Under the pieces are notes generated by a model. That model had not been told where the DNA came from. It saw only the letters and a list, made by a program, of their open reading frames with translations, and did not search any database. From Methylovorus sp. MM2 (lineage in GTDB: Bacteria; Pseudomonadota; Gammaproteobacteria; Burkholderiales; Methylophilaceae), in contig NZ_LXUF01000001.1 in assembly GCF_001648895.1 (NCBI RefSeq), positions 496,001 through 560,000 of the forward strand: a stretch of 64,000 nucleotides of DNA. The letters run 5' to 3'. Within the stretch, counting starts at the first letter, position 1. Every line of letters starts with the position of its first letter. This document shows, one piece after another, positions 29,115 to 40,658 of the stretch. The position numbers were made by a program, and so were the translations under genes.

Positions 29115-31103
29115 ATGGCAGCAACCCGTGTAGATTTAGCAAATGCCATTCGTGCACTATCAATGGATGCAGTTCAGAAGGCCAATTCTGGTCACCCTGG
29201 CGCTCCGATGGGCATGGCAGAAATTGCAGAAGTATTGTGGAACCACAACCTGAGCCACAACCCAAACAACTCTAAATGGGCAAATCGTGACCGTTTTGTA
29301 TTGTCTAACGGTCATGGCTCTATGTTGATTTACTCATTGCTGCATCTGACAGGCTACAACCTGCCAATCGAGCAGATCAAGACATTCCGTCAATTGCATT
29401 CACAATGTGCTGGTCACCCAGAATATGGCTACGCAGAAGGCATTGAGACCACTACTGGTCCACTAGGTCAAGGTATTGCTAACGGCGTTGGTTTCGCAAT
29501 GGCTGAGAAATTGCTTGCTGACCAATTCAACAAGCCAGGCCACGAGATTGTTGACCACTATACTTATGTGTTCCTAGGTGACGGCTGTATGATGGAAGGC
29601 GTTTCCCACGAGGCTTGCGCATTGGCTGGCACATGGGGTCTGGGCAAGCTGGTTGCATTCTGGGATGACAACGGCATCTCTATCGATGGTCATATTGAAG
29701 GTTGGTACACAGATGACACGGCAGGCCGCTTCACAGCATACGGCTGGCATGTTGTTTCTGTTGATGGCCACGATTCTGCAGCTATCCAAGCCGCAATCGA
29801 TGCAGCGAAAAAAGTCACAGACAAACCATCATTGATCTGCTGCAAAACGATCATTGGTAAAGGTTCTCCAAACAAATCCGGTTCACATGATTGTCACGGT
29901 TCTGCATTAGGTGATGCTGAAGTTGCAGCAACCCGTGCTGAAATCGGCTGGCCGCATGAGCCATTCGTCATTCCACAAGACGTATACGATGGCTGGAACC
30001 AAAAAGATAAAGGCGCAAAACGCGAATCTGACTGGAACGCTAAATTTGATGCATACGCTAAGGCATTCCCAGCAGAGGCAGCAGAGTTCAAACGTCGTAT
30101 GAACAACGAACTGCCAACTAACTGGAAGGCTGAAACAGACAAGATCATCGCTGCTATCAACGAAAAAGCAGAAGGTGTTGCTTCACGTAAAGCATCACAA
30201 AACGCGATTACTGCATTAGCTCCATTACTGCCAGAGTTCCTAGGTGGTTCTGCTGACTTGACAGGTTCAAACCTGACAGCCGCTTCTAGCTTTAAGCATG
30301 TAAGTGCTAAAGAGCCAGGTAACTACATCTCTTACGGTGTACGTGAATTCGGTATGGCAGCGATCATGAACGGTATTGCATTGCACGGTGGCTTGTTGCC
30401 ATTCGGTGGTACATTCCATATGTTCTCTGACTACATGAAGAACGGTATGCGTATGTCTGCGTTGATGCATCAACGTGTGATCTACGTGCTAACTCATGAC
30501 TCTATCGGTCAAGGCGAAGATGGCCCAACTCACCAACCAGTGGAAAACACTTCTGGTCTGCGTTACATCCCACGTATGGATGTATGGCGTCCTGCTGATG
30601 CAACTGAGACTACAGTAGCTTGGGTTGCTGCAGTTGAGCGTTCAGACGGCCCAACTAGCTTGGTGCTTTCACGTCAGAACTTGCCAGGTATCAAGCACGA
30701 TGCTAAAGACTTCGAAGCGATCCGTAAGGGTGGCTATGTATTGTCTGATGCGTCCGGCAAAGCTGATGTGATCATTATCGCTAACGGCTCAGAGTTGGAT
30801 CTAGCTGTTAAAGCGGCTGCTGAGTTGACTGCTGCTGGTACTAAAGTACGTGTGGTTTCTATGCCATCTACTAACGTATTCGACCGCCAAGATCCAGCAT
30901 ACAAAGACAGCGTTCTGACCCCAGGTGTTGTTCGTGTAGCGGTTGAAGCTGCTCACCCGGACTTCTGGCGTAAGTATGTAGGTCTGGAAGGTGCTGTTGT
31001 TGGTATCGACACATTCGGTGAATCTGCACCGGGTGGCGTATTGTTGAAGCACTTCGGTTTTACAGTTGAAAATGTTGTGAAAACTGTTAAGTCAGTACTG
31101 TAA
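29115..31103 (+). CDS. tkt: Transketolase
   Basis: ThDP-dependent two-carbon transfer between ketoses and aldoses, used in the pentose phosphate and RuMP or Calvin regeneration steps. 662 residues, the standard size. The N-terminal substrate His in [13 protein letters not shown], the ThDP-binding motif [14 protein letters not shown] and the C-terminal Pyr domain ([18 protein letters not shown]) are intact. Codon choice is visibly more biased than in neighbours (AAC, GGT, CTG and GTT rich), as for a highly expressed gene. It begins the tkt-gap-pgk-pyk-fba block. Confidence 0.97.
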   Translation: MAATRVDLANAIRALSMDAVQKANSGHPGAPMGMAEIAEVLWNHNLSHNPNNSKWANRDRFVLSNGHGSMLIYSLLHLTGYNLPIEQIKTFRQLHSQCAGHPEYGYAEGIETTTGPLGQGIANGVGFAMAEKLLADQFNKPGHEIVDHYTYVFLGDGCMMEGVSHEACALAGTWGLGKLVAFWDDNGISIDGHIEGWYTDDTAGRFTAYGWHVVSVDGHDSAAIQAAIDAAKKVTDKPSLICCKTIIGKGSPNKSGSHDCHGSALGDAEVAATRAEIGWPHEPFVIPQDVYDGWNQKDKGAKRESDWNAKFDAYAKAFPAEAAEFKRRMNNELPTNWKAETDKIIAAINEKAEGVASRKASQNAITALAPLLPEFLGGSADLTGSNLTAASSFKHVSAKEPGNYISYGVREFGMAAIMNGIALHGGLLPFGGTFHMFSDYMKNGMRMSALMHQRVIYVLTHDSIGQGEDGPTHQPVENTSGLRYIPRMDVWRPADATETTVAWVAAVERSDGPTSLVLSRQNLPGIKHDAKDFEAIRKGGYVLSDASGKADVIIIANGSELDLAVKAAAELTAAGTKVRVVSMPSTNVFDRQDPAYKDSVLTPGVVRVAVEAAHPDFWRKYVGLEGAVVGIDTFGESAPGGVLLKHFGFTVENVVKTVKSVL

Positions 31104-32174
<1,071 letters not shown>

Positions 32175-32248
32175 ATGGCAAGCTAAGCTGGTCAAGGTGA
32201 GAGGTATCGGATGTATTTGTCCGGTGCGATAAAAAATAAAGGGAAAAC

Positions 32249-33457
32249 ATGTCCGTAATAAAAATGACCGATCTGGACTTGAAGGGCAAACGCGTTCTTA
32301 TACGCGAAGACTTCAATGTACCAATCGAGGCTGATGGCAGCATCGCTGACGATGCGCGTATTCGTGCCACTCTGCCAACCATACAGCATGCGGTTGCCGC
32401 AGGTGCGAAAGTCATGTTGATGTCCCATCTTGGGCGCCCTAAAGAGGGTTCATTGGATTGTCGTCCTGCTGGGGAAGATAGCTTGGCGCAGATCGCTGCC
32501 TATTTGCAAAAGCTAGTAGGTGTGGATGTTGCGTTCTACCGGGATTGGTTAGGCAAAGACAAAGCTGCTTTGGCTGGTATGAAGAATGGTGAGATCGCCA
32601 TGCTTGAGAACGTTCGCTTTAATGTGGGTGAATGTAGTAACGATGAAGCGCTTTCACGCCAAATGGCTGAGCTGTGTGACATCTATGTAATGGATGCTTT
32701 TGGTAGTGCCCATCGTGCACAAGCTTCTACGCATGGCGTGGCTAAATTCGCGCCGGTCGCATGCGCTGGCCCTTTGCTAGTGAGTGAGCTGGATGCGCTT
32801 GGAAAAGCGCTGGATCAACCTGCGCACCCGATGGTCGCTATTGTCGGTGGCTCTAAAGTCTCGACCAAGCTTACTGTGATGGAATCGCTATCGCATATCG
32901 TCGATCAATTGATTGTTGGCGGTGGTATCGCGAATACATTCATTAAAGCTGCCGGACACAATGTCGGTAAATCATTATTTGAGGCAGATCTTGTTGATGT
33001 GGCGAAAAAGCTCATCGACACTGCAAAGTCTGAAGGACGTGATATCCCTATTCCCGTCGATGTAGTAGTGGGTAAGAAGTTCGACCAGAATGAAACGGCG
33101 ATTACCAAAGATGTCGATGCAGTTGAAGATGACGATATGATTTTTGATATCGGTCCAAAGACTGCAGCTATCTATGCCGAGTATCTTAAAAAAGCTGGCA
33201 CTATTGTATGGAATGGCCCTGTTGGCGTATTCGAGTTCGATCAGTTCGGTCAAGGCACTAAGGCGCTGGGGATGGCAATCGCCGAAAGCCCGGCATTCTC
33301 TATCGCGGGGGGTGGCGATACATTGGCAGCGATCTACAAATATGGTATCGCAGAACGTATCTCATATGTGTCGACCGGTGGTGGTGCTTTCCTTGAGTTT
33401 CTTGAAGGTAAAAAATTGCCAGCGGTTGAGATCCTGGAGCAACGTTTTTCAGCATAA
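32249..33457 (+). CDS. pgk: Phosphoglycerate kinase
   Basis: Transfers phosphate between 1,3-bisphosphoglycerate and ADP. 402 residues. The N-terminal signature [20 protein letters not shown], the hinge region ([10 protein letters not shown]) and C-terminal [11 protein letters not shown] are present. ATG preceded by AAAGGGAAAA. It follows gap and ends at a strong terminator. Confidence 0.97.
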   Translation: MSVIKMTDLDLKGKRVLIREDFNVPIEADGSIADDARIRATLPTIQHAVAAGAKVMLMSHLGRPKEGSLDCRPAGEDSLAQIAAYLQKLVGVDVAFYRDWLGKDKAALAGMKNGEIAMLENVRFNVGECSNDEALSRQMAELCDIYVMDAFGSAHRAQASTHGVAKFAPVACAGPLLVSELDALGKALDQPAHPMVAIVGGSKVSTKLTVMESLSHIVDQLIVGGGIANTFIKAAGHNVGKSLFEADLVDVAKKLIDTAKSEGRDIPIPVDVVVGKKFDQNETAITKDVDAVEDDDMIFDIGPKTAAIYAEYLKKAGTIVWNGPVGVFEFDQFGQGTKALGMAIAESPAFSIAGGGDTLAAIYKYGIAERISYVSTGGGAFLEFLEGKKLPAVEILEQRFSA

Positions 33458-33483
33458 TTGGCTCAAGTTTTGGCTAAATCAAT

Positions 33484-33508
33484 AAAGGGGGCAAACAGCC
33501 CCCTTTTT
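33484..33508 (+). terminator. Intrinsic terminator after pgk
   Basis: The stem AAAGGGGGC / GCCCCCTTT, with loop AAACA and a T5 end, lies 27 nt after the pgk stop. Confidence 0.92.
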
Positions 33509-33581
33509 GTTTTCGGTGAACAGGCATACTATTAAAGCGGTCATATATATTCAATGTGTAGCAAAACAATGAGGTGAGCCA

Positions 33582-35018
33582 TTGAATCTCCGCAAAACAA
33601 AGATCGTCGCAACGCTGGGTCCTTCGTCAAATAGTCGTGAAGTATTGGAATCACTTTTTGATGCAGGCGTAGATGTCGTCCGACTTAATTTCTCACATGG
33701 TACGGCGCAAGATCATATCGACCGTGCCATGCTGGTCAGAGAGATCGCTACAGAAAAACAGCGACCTGTTGGTATCTTGTGTGACCTACAGGGGCCTAAA
33801 ATCAGAATAGGTAAATTCGTTGATGGGCGCATCCTCCTTAAAGTCGGCGATAAATTTATCTTGGATGCTCAATGCCCTTTGGGTAATCAGGAGCGAGTGG
33901 GGCTGGATTATAAGACATTGCCATCGGAAGTAGATCCGGGTGCGGTATTGCTGCTTGATGATGGTCGTATCGTCATGTTCGTCGATGCTGTGGAAGGCGA
34001 GGAGATACGGTGCACCATCAAAGTGGGCGGTATATTGTCGAATAATAAGGGCATCAACCGCATGGGTGGGGGGCTTGCGGCGGAAGCATTAACTGATAAA
34101 GACAAAGCCGATATCAAGACAGCTGCTGAATTAAAAGCGGACTATGTTGCTATCTCATTCCCGCGTAGTGGTGCCGATGTGAACCTAGCGCGTGACTTGG
34201 TGAGAGCCGCTGGCGGGCATGCCAGCATCGTTGCCAAGATCGAACGCGCAGAGGCCATTGATGCGCTGGAGGAGATCATTACAGCATCTGATGTGATCAT
34301 GGTTGCACGGGGTGATTTGGGTGTTGAGGTAGGTGATGCTGTTGTCCCCGGTTTGCAAAAACGCATGATCCGGATGGCTCGTGCGCAAAATAAAGTGGTA
34401 ATTACAGCTACACAGATGATGGAGTCGATGATTGCTAACCCTATCCCGACTCGGGCTGAGGTCTCTGATGTAGCGAATGCGGTGCTGGATGGCACCGATG
34501 CCGTCATGCTCTCAGCCGAAACCGCAGCAGGGCAGTACCCGATAGAGGCGGTAGCGGCCATGCATCGGGTATGTATGGAAGCCGAAAAAGAATATTACGA
34601 AGATAGCCTGAAGCCTCAGGTGAATCAGGCTTTTAAAGCAATCGATGAATCAATCGCCATGGCAACCGTATATACAGCCAAGCATCTCAAGGTAAAAGCA
34701 ATTGCGGCCATCACCCAATCGGGCGCCTCGGTTCTATGGCTATCCCGCTCAAGTACCAGTGTGCCTATTTATGCGCTGACCCCTGAGCAAAGTACGCTTC
34801 GAAAACTCACTTTGTATCGTGGTGTTTACCCGTATCGTATGGAAATGGATACCAAAGATCGAGACAAAATATTGCACGATGCTGAAGAAGTGTTGTTGAG
34901 TCGTGGTGCCGTTGAGAGTAATGATTTGATCTTGCTGACCATCGGTGAGCCGATTGGTAAAGCGGGTAGTACCAACACCATGAAGATCGTTAAAGTCGGC
35001 GAGCATAGGGAAAATTAA
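33582..35018 (+). CDS. pyk: Pyruvate kinase
   Basis: Converts PEP and ADP to pyruvate and ATP. 478 residues, standard. N-terminal KTKIVATLGPSS, the active-site region VARGDLGVEVG and downstream TATQMMESM are intact. The start is TTG, preceded by GAGGTGAG; the next residues (NLRKTKI) match the usual N-terminus, so no ATG is missing. The pgk terminator implies a promoter in the 124-nt gap. fba follows after 9 nt. Confidence 0.96.
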   Translation: MNLRKTKIVATLGPSSNSREVLESLFDAGVDVVRLNFSHGTAQDHIDRAMLVREIATEKQRPVGILCDLQGPKIRIGKFVDGRILLKVGDKFILDAQCPLGNQERVGLDYKTLPSEVDPGAVLLLDDGRIVMFVDAVEGEEIRCTIKVGGILSNNKGINRMGGGLAAEALTDKDKADIKTAAELKADYVAISFPRSGADVNLARDLVRAAGGHASIVAKIERAEAIDALEEIITASDVIMVARGDLGVEVGDAVVPGLQKRMIRMARAQNKVVITATQMMESMIANPIPTRAEVSDVANAVLDGTDAVMLSAETAAGQYPIEAVAAMHRVCMEAEKEYYEDSLKPQVNQAFKAIDESIAMATVYTAKHLKVKAIAAITQSGASVLWLSRSSTSVPIYALTPEQSTLRKLTLYRGVYPYRMEMDTKDRDKILHDAEEVLLSRGAVESNDLILLTIGEPIGKAGSTNTMKIVKVGEHREN

Positions 35019-35027
35019 GGAGTTCAG

Positions 35028-36071
35028 ATGGCATTGATTACCCTGCGACAATTATTGGATCATGCCGCTGAGCACGCCTATGGCGTTCCCGCGTTCAATG
35101 TCAATAATATGGAACAGGTGCAGGCCGTTATGCAGGCGGCTGATGCATGTAACAGCCCTGTGATTATGCAGGCCTCGGCAGGTGCCAGAAAATATGCAGG
35201 TGCGGAATTTCTCCGCAGTCTGATTGATGCTGCTGTAAAAACCTATCCACATATTCCCATTGTGCTGCATCAAGATCATGGCGCTTCATTTGCGGTATGC
35301 CAGCAATCTATCGATTCAGGATTCACCAGCGTGATGATGGATGGTTCATTGTTGGACGATGCCAAGACACCTTCCAGCTACGAATATAACGTGAGTGTGA
35401 CTCAGCAAGTCGCCAAGGCGGCCCATGTGGTTGGTGTTTCTGTTGAAGGCGAGCTAGGCGTGCTTGGTTCTTTGGAGTCCGGCTTGGCAGGTGAAGAGGA
35501 TGGCGTTGGTGCCGAAGGGCATTTGGATCATTCGCAACTGCTAACCGACCCTGATGAAGCCGTGGATTTCGTCAACAGGACCAAGGTAGATGCCTTAGCG
35601 ATAGCGATCGGCACGTCACATGGGGCTTATAAATTCACACGCCCACCTACGGGCGAGATATTGTCGGTAGACCGCATTAAATTGATACACAGTCGTTTAC
35701 CGAACACGCATTTGGTCATGCACGGTTCATCTTCAGTGCCGCAAGAATGGTTGAAGATCATCAATCAATACGGTGGGGAGATTCCTGAGACCTATGGTGT
35801 GCCGGTGGAAGAGATCGTCAAAGGGATTCAACATGGTGTGCGTAAAGTGAATATCGATACTGATCTACGCATGGCATTTACTGGCGCAGTGCGTAGCTTT
35901 CTTGCGCATGATGAAAATAAAAAAGAGTTCGACCCACGAAAGATATTACTGGATGCAACTAATGCCATGCAGGCTTTATGCCGAGAGCGTTTTGAAGCCT
36001 TCGGCTCCGCAGGTAATGCCGCTAAAATAATTCCTATTTCGCTTCAAAAGATGGCTGATCGATATAAATAA
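35028..36071 (+). CDS. fba: Class II fructose-bisphosphate aldolase (Calvin-cycle subtype)
   Basis: Zinc-dependent aldol cleavage or condensation of fructose-1,6-bisphosphate. 347 residues, typical of the CbbA-like branch. Visible motifs: [12 protein letters not shown], the zinc-ligand segment [15 protein letters not shown], and [23 protein letters not shown] lies 7 nt before the ATG. It starts 9 nt after pyk and is surely cotranscribed. In methylotrophs of the RuMP type this enzyme cleaves hexulose-derived FBP (inference). Confidence 0.96.
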   Translation: MALITLRQLLDHAAEHAYGVPAFNVNNMEQVQAVMQAADACNSPVIMQASAGARKYAGAEFLRSLIDAAVKTYPHIPIVLHQDHGASFAVCQQSIDSGFTSVMMDGSLLDDAKTPSSYEYNVSVTQQVAKAAHVVGVSVEGELGVLGSLESGLAGEEDGVGAEGHLDHSQLLTDPDEAVDFVNRTKVDALAIAIGTSHGAYKFTRPPTGEILSVDRIKLIHSRLPNTHLVMHGSSSVPQEWLKIINQYGGEIPETYGVPVEEIVKGIQHGVRKVNIDTDLRMAFTGAVRSFLAHDENKKEFDPRKILLDATNAMQALCRERFEAFGSAGNAAKIIPISLQKMADRYK

Positions 36072-36170
36072 GCTGCTCTCCAGTTATGTCCTTTTGGCAA
36101 AGCAGCATTTGCTATGTCTTTCTCCGGAAGAAGTGATTCTGACAACAATATCCCACTCATAGACCTCAGG

Positions 36171-36176
36171 TATAAT
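36171..36176 (+). promoter_or_regulatory. Probable -10 box of psiE-like gene
   Basis: Perfect TATAAT lies 31 nt before the start of the PsiE-family gene. No convincing -35 is seen at the expected spacing. Confidence 0.4.
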
Positions 36177-36206
36177 ATAAAAATAACAGCTTAATGAGCG
36201 CACCTT

Positions 36207-36626
36207 ATGCAACCGAATAAATTCAGCAAATTAGGACAATCCGGCATCGGCTTCGTAGAGCAGGCAATGCTCGTCTTTATTACGCTGGCAACCATTGTTG
36301 CTACTGGCCAAGCGGTTGTGCATATATGGGTGGCGAGTGCAGTGACGGTCGCTGATCTGCTATTACTGTTCTTGTATCTTGAGATACTGACGATGCTGAA
36401 CCATTATCTTGGGTCAGGTAATCTACCTGTCAGGTACCCGCTTTATATCGGCATCATCGCGTTGGCGCGATATCTGGTGCTTGATATCAAAGAGCTTGAA
36501 GCTTGGCGGATATTTGCGGTTTCAGCTTCTATTTTACTGATCGCGATTGCGATCCTGATCGTGCGATATGGACATGTGAAATTCCCATACTCAGATGCGC
36601 ATGAGCATGACCATCATTCTAAATAG
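36207..36626 (+). CDS. PsiE-family (phosphate-starvation-inducible) membrane protein
   Basis: 139 residues with four hydrophobic segments (about 18-40, 45-66, 77-97 and 105-125). The conserved segment VRYPLYIGIIALARYLVLD is diagnostic of the PsiE family. The C-terminus is His/Asp-rich (DAHEHDHHSK). Named after E. coli PsiE, whose biochemical function is unknown. A PHO-box was not recognised upstream, so phosphate control here is unproven. Confidence 0.85.
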   Translation: MQPNKFSKLGQSGIGFVEQAMLVFITLATIVATGQAVVHIWVASAVTVADLLLLFLYLEILTMLNHYLGSGNLPVRYPLYIGIIALARYLVLDIKELEAWRIFAVSASILLIAIAILIVRYGHVKFPYSDAHEHDHHSK

Positions 36627-36650
36627 TGATTTGATATAAAGGTAATCGTT

Positions 36651-37550
36651 TTGACTACACCGCTTATGCAATCGAGTATCAAAAGCCTGAAGTTGATTAA
36701 CCAAGGCAAGGTACGCGATATCTATGATGTCGATGACAACACGATGTTGTTGATCGCCAGTGATCGCCTTTCTGCTTTCGATGTGATCTTGCCAACGCCG
36801 ATTCAGGGAAAGGGAACGATACTTACCGAGATTGCCAATTTCTGGTTTGCAAAATTAGGCCATATCATCCCTAATCACCTGACGGGTATAGACCCAGATT
36901 CTTTAGTGAGTGACCCTGCTGAAAAAGCGCAACTGGGTAAGCGTGCGTTAGTGGTTAAAAAGCTTAAACCGTTGCCTATCGAAGCCATTGTGCGTGGGTA
37001 TCTGGCTGGGTCGGGGTGGAAGGAATACAAAGCAGAGGGCACCGTTTGCGGCATTAGTTTGCCGACGGGATTGCAGGAAGCTTCCAAATTGCCAGCACCT
37101 ATCTTTACACCATCAAGCAAGGCGGATGTAGGCGATCATGATATCAACATCACCTTGGATCACGCTGCCAAACTGCTAGGCAAAGCGCTGGCTGAAAAGG
37201 TCGCCAATGTCAGTATCCAGCTATATAAAGAAGCCGCGGAATATGCGCTAACACGCGGTATTATCATTGCCGACACCAAATTCGAATTTGGTTTGGATGA
37301 GGCTGGCGAGTTGTATCTCATCGACGAGATATTGACGCCAGATTCATCACGCTTCTGGCCTGCAGATCAATATGTGGTCGGTAAGAATCCGCCAAGTTTC
37401 GATAAGCAATATGTGAGGGATTGGTTAGAGTCCACTGGCTGGAATAAAGTCGCGCCTGGGCCTGAGTTGCCATTGGATGTTGCTTTGAAAACTAGTGAGA
37501 AATATCGTGAGGCCTATAAAAAGCTCACAGGTAAAGAGTTGCTTGTCTGA
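36651..37550 (+). CDS. purC: Phosphoribosylaminoimidazole-succinocarboxamide synthase
   Basis: Purine pathway: CAIR + Asp + ATP to SAICAR. 299 residues. N-terminal [27 protein letters not shown] and the central [16 protein letters not shown] are intact. The start is TTG with AAAGGTAA 5 nt upstream; an ATG at 36666 is too far from that SD. purE, another purine gene, is at the right end of the window but not linked. Confidence 0.96.
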   Translation: MTTPLMQSSIKSLKLINQGKVRDIYDVDDNTMLLIASDRLSAFDVILPTPIQGKGTILTEIANFWFAKLGHIIPNHLTGIDPDSLVSDPAEKAQLGKRALVVKKLKPLPIEAIVRGYLAGSGWKEYKAEGTVCGISLPTGLQEASKLPAPIFTPSSKADVGDHDINITLDHAAKLLGKALAEKVANVSIQLYKEAAEYALTRGIIIADTKFEFGLDEAGELYLIDEILTPDSSRFWPADQYVVGKNPPSFDKQYVRDWLESTGWNKVAPGPELPLDVALKTSEKYREAYKKLTGKELLV

Positions 37551-37606
37551 AGCAAACGCTTAAACAGATATACCAGACCTTAAAGGTAGAGTTCGCAGTC
37601 TATCGC

Positions 37607-37831
37607 TTGGCGATGCATCATCCGCTGACGCCAAAGCTGGCAAAATTCCTGCTTTGGCTAGCGCTAGGTTATCTGCTATTACCTTTTGACCTGATTCCGG
37701 ATTTTATTCCCCTGATTGGTCAACTAGATGATGTAGTGATCGTACCGGGATTGATATATCTGGCATTAAAGATGATTCCCCCTGAAATTATGATTGAATG
37801 CCGAGAGCAAGTAAGGAAAGAAATAACGTAA
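37607..37831 (+). CDS. DUF1232 (YkvA-like) membrane protein
   Basis: Short inner-membrane protein with the DUF1232 core LGYLLLPFDLIPDFIPLIG; function unknown. TTG at 37607 gives 74 residues, but the frame is open back to 37535, and the upstream residues ([19 protein letters not shown]) look like the usual N-terminal helix of the family. The only plausible start that includes them is a CTG at 37547, overlapping the purC stop. The true start is therefore doubtful. Its TAA overlaps the carbonic anhydrase ATG. Confidence 0.75.
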   Translation: MAMHHPLTPKLAKFLLWLALGYLLLPFDLIPDFIPLIGQLDDVVIVPGLIYLALKMIPPEIMIECREQVRKEIT

Positions 37832-38466
37832 TGACTGACTTTAATGAATTGATTACTGGTTATCGCCGTTTTCACGATAACTATTTTGCGAATGATGGAT
37901 TATTATTTGCCGAGCTTGCCCATGGGCAAAAGCCCAGCACATTAGTGATCGCATGTTCTGACTCACGCGCTGACCCTGCGATCGTGATGGATTGCAAACC
38001 GGGTGACCTCTTTGTTGTCCGTAACGTTGCGAACTTGGTGCCACCTTATGAAGTGGGTGGTGGTTACCACGGTGTGAGTGCCGCGTTGGAGTTTGGTGTT
38101 TGTGCTTTAGAGGTACAGCACATCATCGTATTGGGGCATCGCCAATGCGGTGGCATTAAAGCATTGGTCGAGGGTCTGCCTGATGATGGTGAGATAGGTG
38201 AGTTTGTCAAACCATGGGTGAATATCGCGCGTCGCGCTTCTGAGCGGGTGGACGTGGATCATCCTAATTTTTCTAATGAAGAAAAGGCTTGCGCCTGTGA
38301 GCTAGGCGGTGTGCTCGTTTCCCTTGAGAATCTAGCTACCTTTCCATTCATCAAATCGCGTGTTGAACAAGGCAAGCTGAAGTTGCATGGCTGGTATTTC
38401 GATATCATCAGCGGTGAGATGTTGAGCTACAACCCAGACACACTCAAATTCAGTACCTTGGTATAA
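37831..38466 (+). CDS. can: Beta-class carbonic anhydrase
   Basis: Zinc enzyme interconverting CO2 and bicarbonate, supplying carboxylases. 211 residues. The zinc/catalytic dyad motif ACSDSRADP (C42, D44, R46) and the second zinc site GHRQCGGI are intact. The ATG overlaps the stop of the DUF1232 gene (TAATG), preceded by AAGGAAAG, so an upstream start at 37798 is rejected. Confidence 0.95.
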   Translation: MTDFNELITGYRRFHDNYFANDGLLFAELAHGQKPSTLVIACSDSRADPAIVMDCKPGDLFVVRNVANLVPPYEVGGGYHGVSAALEFGVCALEVQHIIVLGHRQCGGIKALVEGLPDDGEIGEFVKPWVNIARRASERVDVDHPNFSNEEKACACELGGVLVSLENLATFPFIKSRVEQGKLKLHGWYFDIISGEMLSYNPDTLKFSTLV

Positions 38467-38543
38467 AATCCATCCCTGAATCTACAGGATAATAATTTAC
38501 AGATCGTCGTATATATTTAATCGAATCAACTGAGGAAAAAGTA

Positions 38544-39068
38544 ATGTCTTTAAGTAAAGTGCCAGCAGGCAAAGATCTGCCAAATGATTTCAACGTCATC
38601 ATTGAGATCCCAATGCGTGGCGAACCGATCAAGTTTGAAGTGGATAAAGAATCCGGTGCTGTATTCGTTGACCGTTTCATGGGTACATCCATGCATTATC
38701 CATGTAACTATGGCTATATCCCGAATACATTAAGCTTGGATGGCGACCCGACTGACGTGTTGGTCGTGACCCCCATCCCATTGCAGTCAGGTGTCGTGAT
38801 CCGTTGCCGCCCAATCGGCGTTTTGACGATGGAAGATGATGGTGGCATCGATGCCAAAGTATTAGCTGTGCCTATCGATAAAGTCTGTTCTTTATATAAA
38901 GATGTGAAGTCTTATAAAGACTTGCCTGAATGGACGATCGCACCTATCGCCCATTTCTTCGAGCACTACAAAGATCTGGAAAAAGGTAAGTGGGTCAAGG
39001 TTGGTGAATGGCAAGATGTTGAAGCCGCTAAAGCTGAAATTGTTTCAAGCGTCGCACGTTTCAAATAG
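38544..39068 (+). CDS. ppa: Inorganic pyrophosphatase
   Basis: Family I soluble pyrophosphatase driving biosynthetic reactions. 174 residues. The signature DGDPTDVLV and the metal-binding acid cluster are intact, with [13 protein letters not shown] upstream. ATG with GAGGAAAAAG upstream. Single gene; ends at a hairpin shared with the convergent ABC permease gene. Confidence 0.96.
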   Translation: MSLSKVPAGKDLPNDFNVIIEIPMRGEPIKFEVDKESGAVFVDRFMGTSMHYPCNYGYIPNTLSLDGDPTDVLVVTPIPLQSGVVIRCRPIGVLTMEDDGGIDAKVLAVPIDKVCSLYKDVKSYKDLPEWTIAPIAHFFEHYKDLEKGKWVKVGEWQDVEAAKAEIVSSVARFK

Positions 39069-39079
39069 TTATTGCATCT

Positions 39080-39105
39080 GAATAGTGCTCGAAAGAGCAC
39101 TATTC
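39080..39105. terminator. GAAA-loop hairpin between convergent ppa and ABC genes
   Basis: A perfect 11-bp stem GAATAGTGCTC / GAGCACTATTC closed by a GAAA tetraloop. It contains the permease stop codon and lacks a T-run on either side. Likely an RNA 3'-end stabiliser or a weak terminator. Confidence 0.6.
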
Positions 39106-39912
39106 ACCCACTTGCAGTAGTAATCCGCGTTCCCTTGCTGCATGGAAGAATCTCTGGAACACGATGATCCCGGCGCTTAGCCAAACGATATTGAGTAGTC
39201 CAGCAATCACTAGTTGGTATATATCGAAATGATGCTGGAAAAGCAGCGCTCGCATGCCTTCGAATATGTGGCTCGCAGGTAGTATCCATGCAACCGGATG
39301 CAACCACGTTGGTAAGGTCGATACCGGATAGAAGACCGCACAAATAGGCTGTAATGCGAAAATGGCCGCCCATGCGATACCTTCTGCGCCCAAGCCGAAC
39401 CTAAGCAATAGTCCCGCGATCACCAAACCAATACCCCATGCCATGACCAATAAGTTAAAGAAAAAAGCAATGAGCGGTAAACCCATATCAAAGAGGTTGT
39501 AATGGAATAAAGGTATGGCGACCAGCGTTGCGCCGCCGACCCCAATGAGTGTTCTTATCAGGCTTAGCAATAACAAGCTGCTGATCATTTCACCTGGTCT
39601 TAAAGGGCTAACAAACAAGTGCCCTAGATTACGTGAATAAATCTCTTCCAAAAATATAAGTGCAATACCTAATTGCCCACGAAACAAAACATCCCATAGC
39701 AGCACGGCTGAAAGTAATACGCCGGTAGCCTGTGCGACATAACTGCTATTTTGTTGCAGAAATATGGAGATGAAACCCCATAACACCATCTGCACCGTTG
39801 GCCAATAGATCATTTCGATCATGCGTGGCCATGAGGTGCGCATGAGGTAGAGATGGCGCAGAACGACAGCCCCTATACGTCGAGGCGAAAAGGCAATATC
39901 TGCTGTTGTCAT
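39100..39912 (-). CDS. ABC-2 type transporter permease
   Basis: 270 residues with about six hydrophobic segments and the ABC-2 layout (NLGHLFVSPLRPGEMISSLL, then WILPASHIFEGMRALLF). Its ATG shares one base with the stop of the ATPase gene (TGATG). Resembles NodJ/YadH-like exporters of hydrophobic or glycolipid substrates; substrate unknown. Confidence 0.88.
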   Translation of the reverse strand: MTTADIAFSPRRIGAVVLRHLYLMRTSWPRMIEMIYWPTVQMVLWGFISIFLQQNSSYVAQATGVLLSAVLLWDVLFRGQLGIALIFLEEIYSRNLGHLFVSPLRPGEMISSLLLLSLIRTLIGVGGATLVAIPLFHYNLFDMGLPLIAFFFNLLVMAWGIGLVIAGLLLRFGLGAEGIAWAAIFALQPICAVFYPVSTLPTWLHPVAWILPASHIFEGMRALLFQHHFDIYQLVIAGLLNIVWLSAGIIVFQRFFHAARERGLLLQVGE

Positions 39913-40658
39913 CAGGCGATCACCTCATTATTGCGCGCAATATCGATGAAGACCTCTTCCATCGAACGCTTGCCATATTTCTCAACCAGCATTTCTGGCG
40001 CACCGCTGTCTACAATGCGGCCTTGGCGCATCATGATGACATCGTCTGCCATACGTTCTACTTCGGCCATATTGTGCGAGGCAAGTAATATGCTGGCGCC
40101 TGTATCCCGCTGGTATTGTTCAAGATAACTGCGGATGGAGTCTGCTGTATCAGGATCTAGCGATGCAGTCGGCTCATCCAGCAACAAAAGTTCAGGTTTG
40201 TTAAGGAGTGCTTTTGCTAGAGAAACACGGGTTTTTTGCCCGGCAGATAAACGGCCATAGCGTCTATCCAGTAAGTCGCTTAGATCAAGGGCTTCTGCAA
40301 TCTCTGCGATGCGTGCTTTTAATTTTGGTAAACGGTAAAGATGACCGTATACAGTTAGATTCTCTTTCACACTAAGCCGTTGCGGTAGATCGACATAGGG
40401 CGATGAGAAATTCATGCGATGCAATAGACGATAACGGTGTTGCAGCATATCTTCACCTAATATCGTGATGCTGCCGCTTGTTGGAATCAGCAAGCCTAGC
40501 AGCATGGTGATGGTCGTTGTTTTTCCCGCGCCATTACCACCCAGTAATGCCGTAGTACTGCCTTTTCTAACCTTAAAGCTGATGCCATCTACGGCATTGA
40601 TCTTTTCAAAGGTCTTATAAAGACATTCGACTTCGATGATATGTTGCCTATCGCTCAA
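39912..40658 (-). CDS. ABC-2 transporter ATP-binding protein
   Basis: About 248 residues. Walker A LGGNGAGKTTT, ABC signature LSAGQKTRVSLAKALL, Walker B LLLLDEPTASLD and the H-loop segment LASHNMAEV are intact. The start is TTG at 40658, overlapping the TSUP stop, or TTG at 40670. Forms an exporter with the downstream permease; similar to NodI/CcmA-type ATPases. Confidence 0.92.
   Translation of the reverse strand: MSDRQHIIEVECLYKTFEKINAVDGISFKVRKGSTTALLGGNGAGKTTTITMLLGLLIPTSGSITILGEDMLQHRYRLLHRMNFSSPYVDLPQRLSVKENLTVYGHLYRLPKLKARIAEIAEALDLSDLLDRRYGRLSAGQKTRVSLAKALLNKPELLLLDEPTASLDPDTADSIRSYLEQYQRDTGASILLASHNMAEVERMADDVIMMRQGRIVDSGAPEMLVEKYGKRSMEEVFIDIARNNEVIA

Noticed and set aside
34142-34561. 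Open frame antisense to pyk
   Set aside because: Shadow of the conserved pyruvate kinase gene; low-complexity Ala/Ser/Thr product and no start signal.
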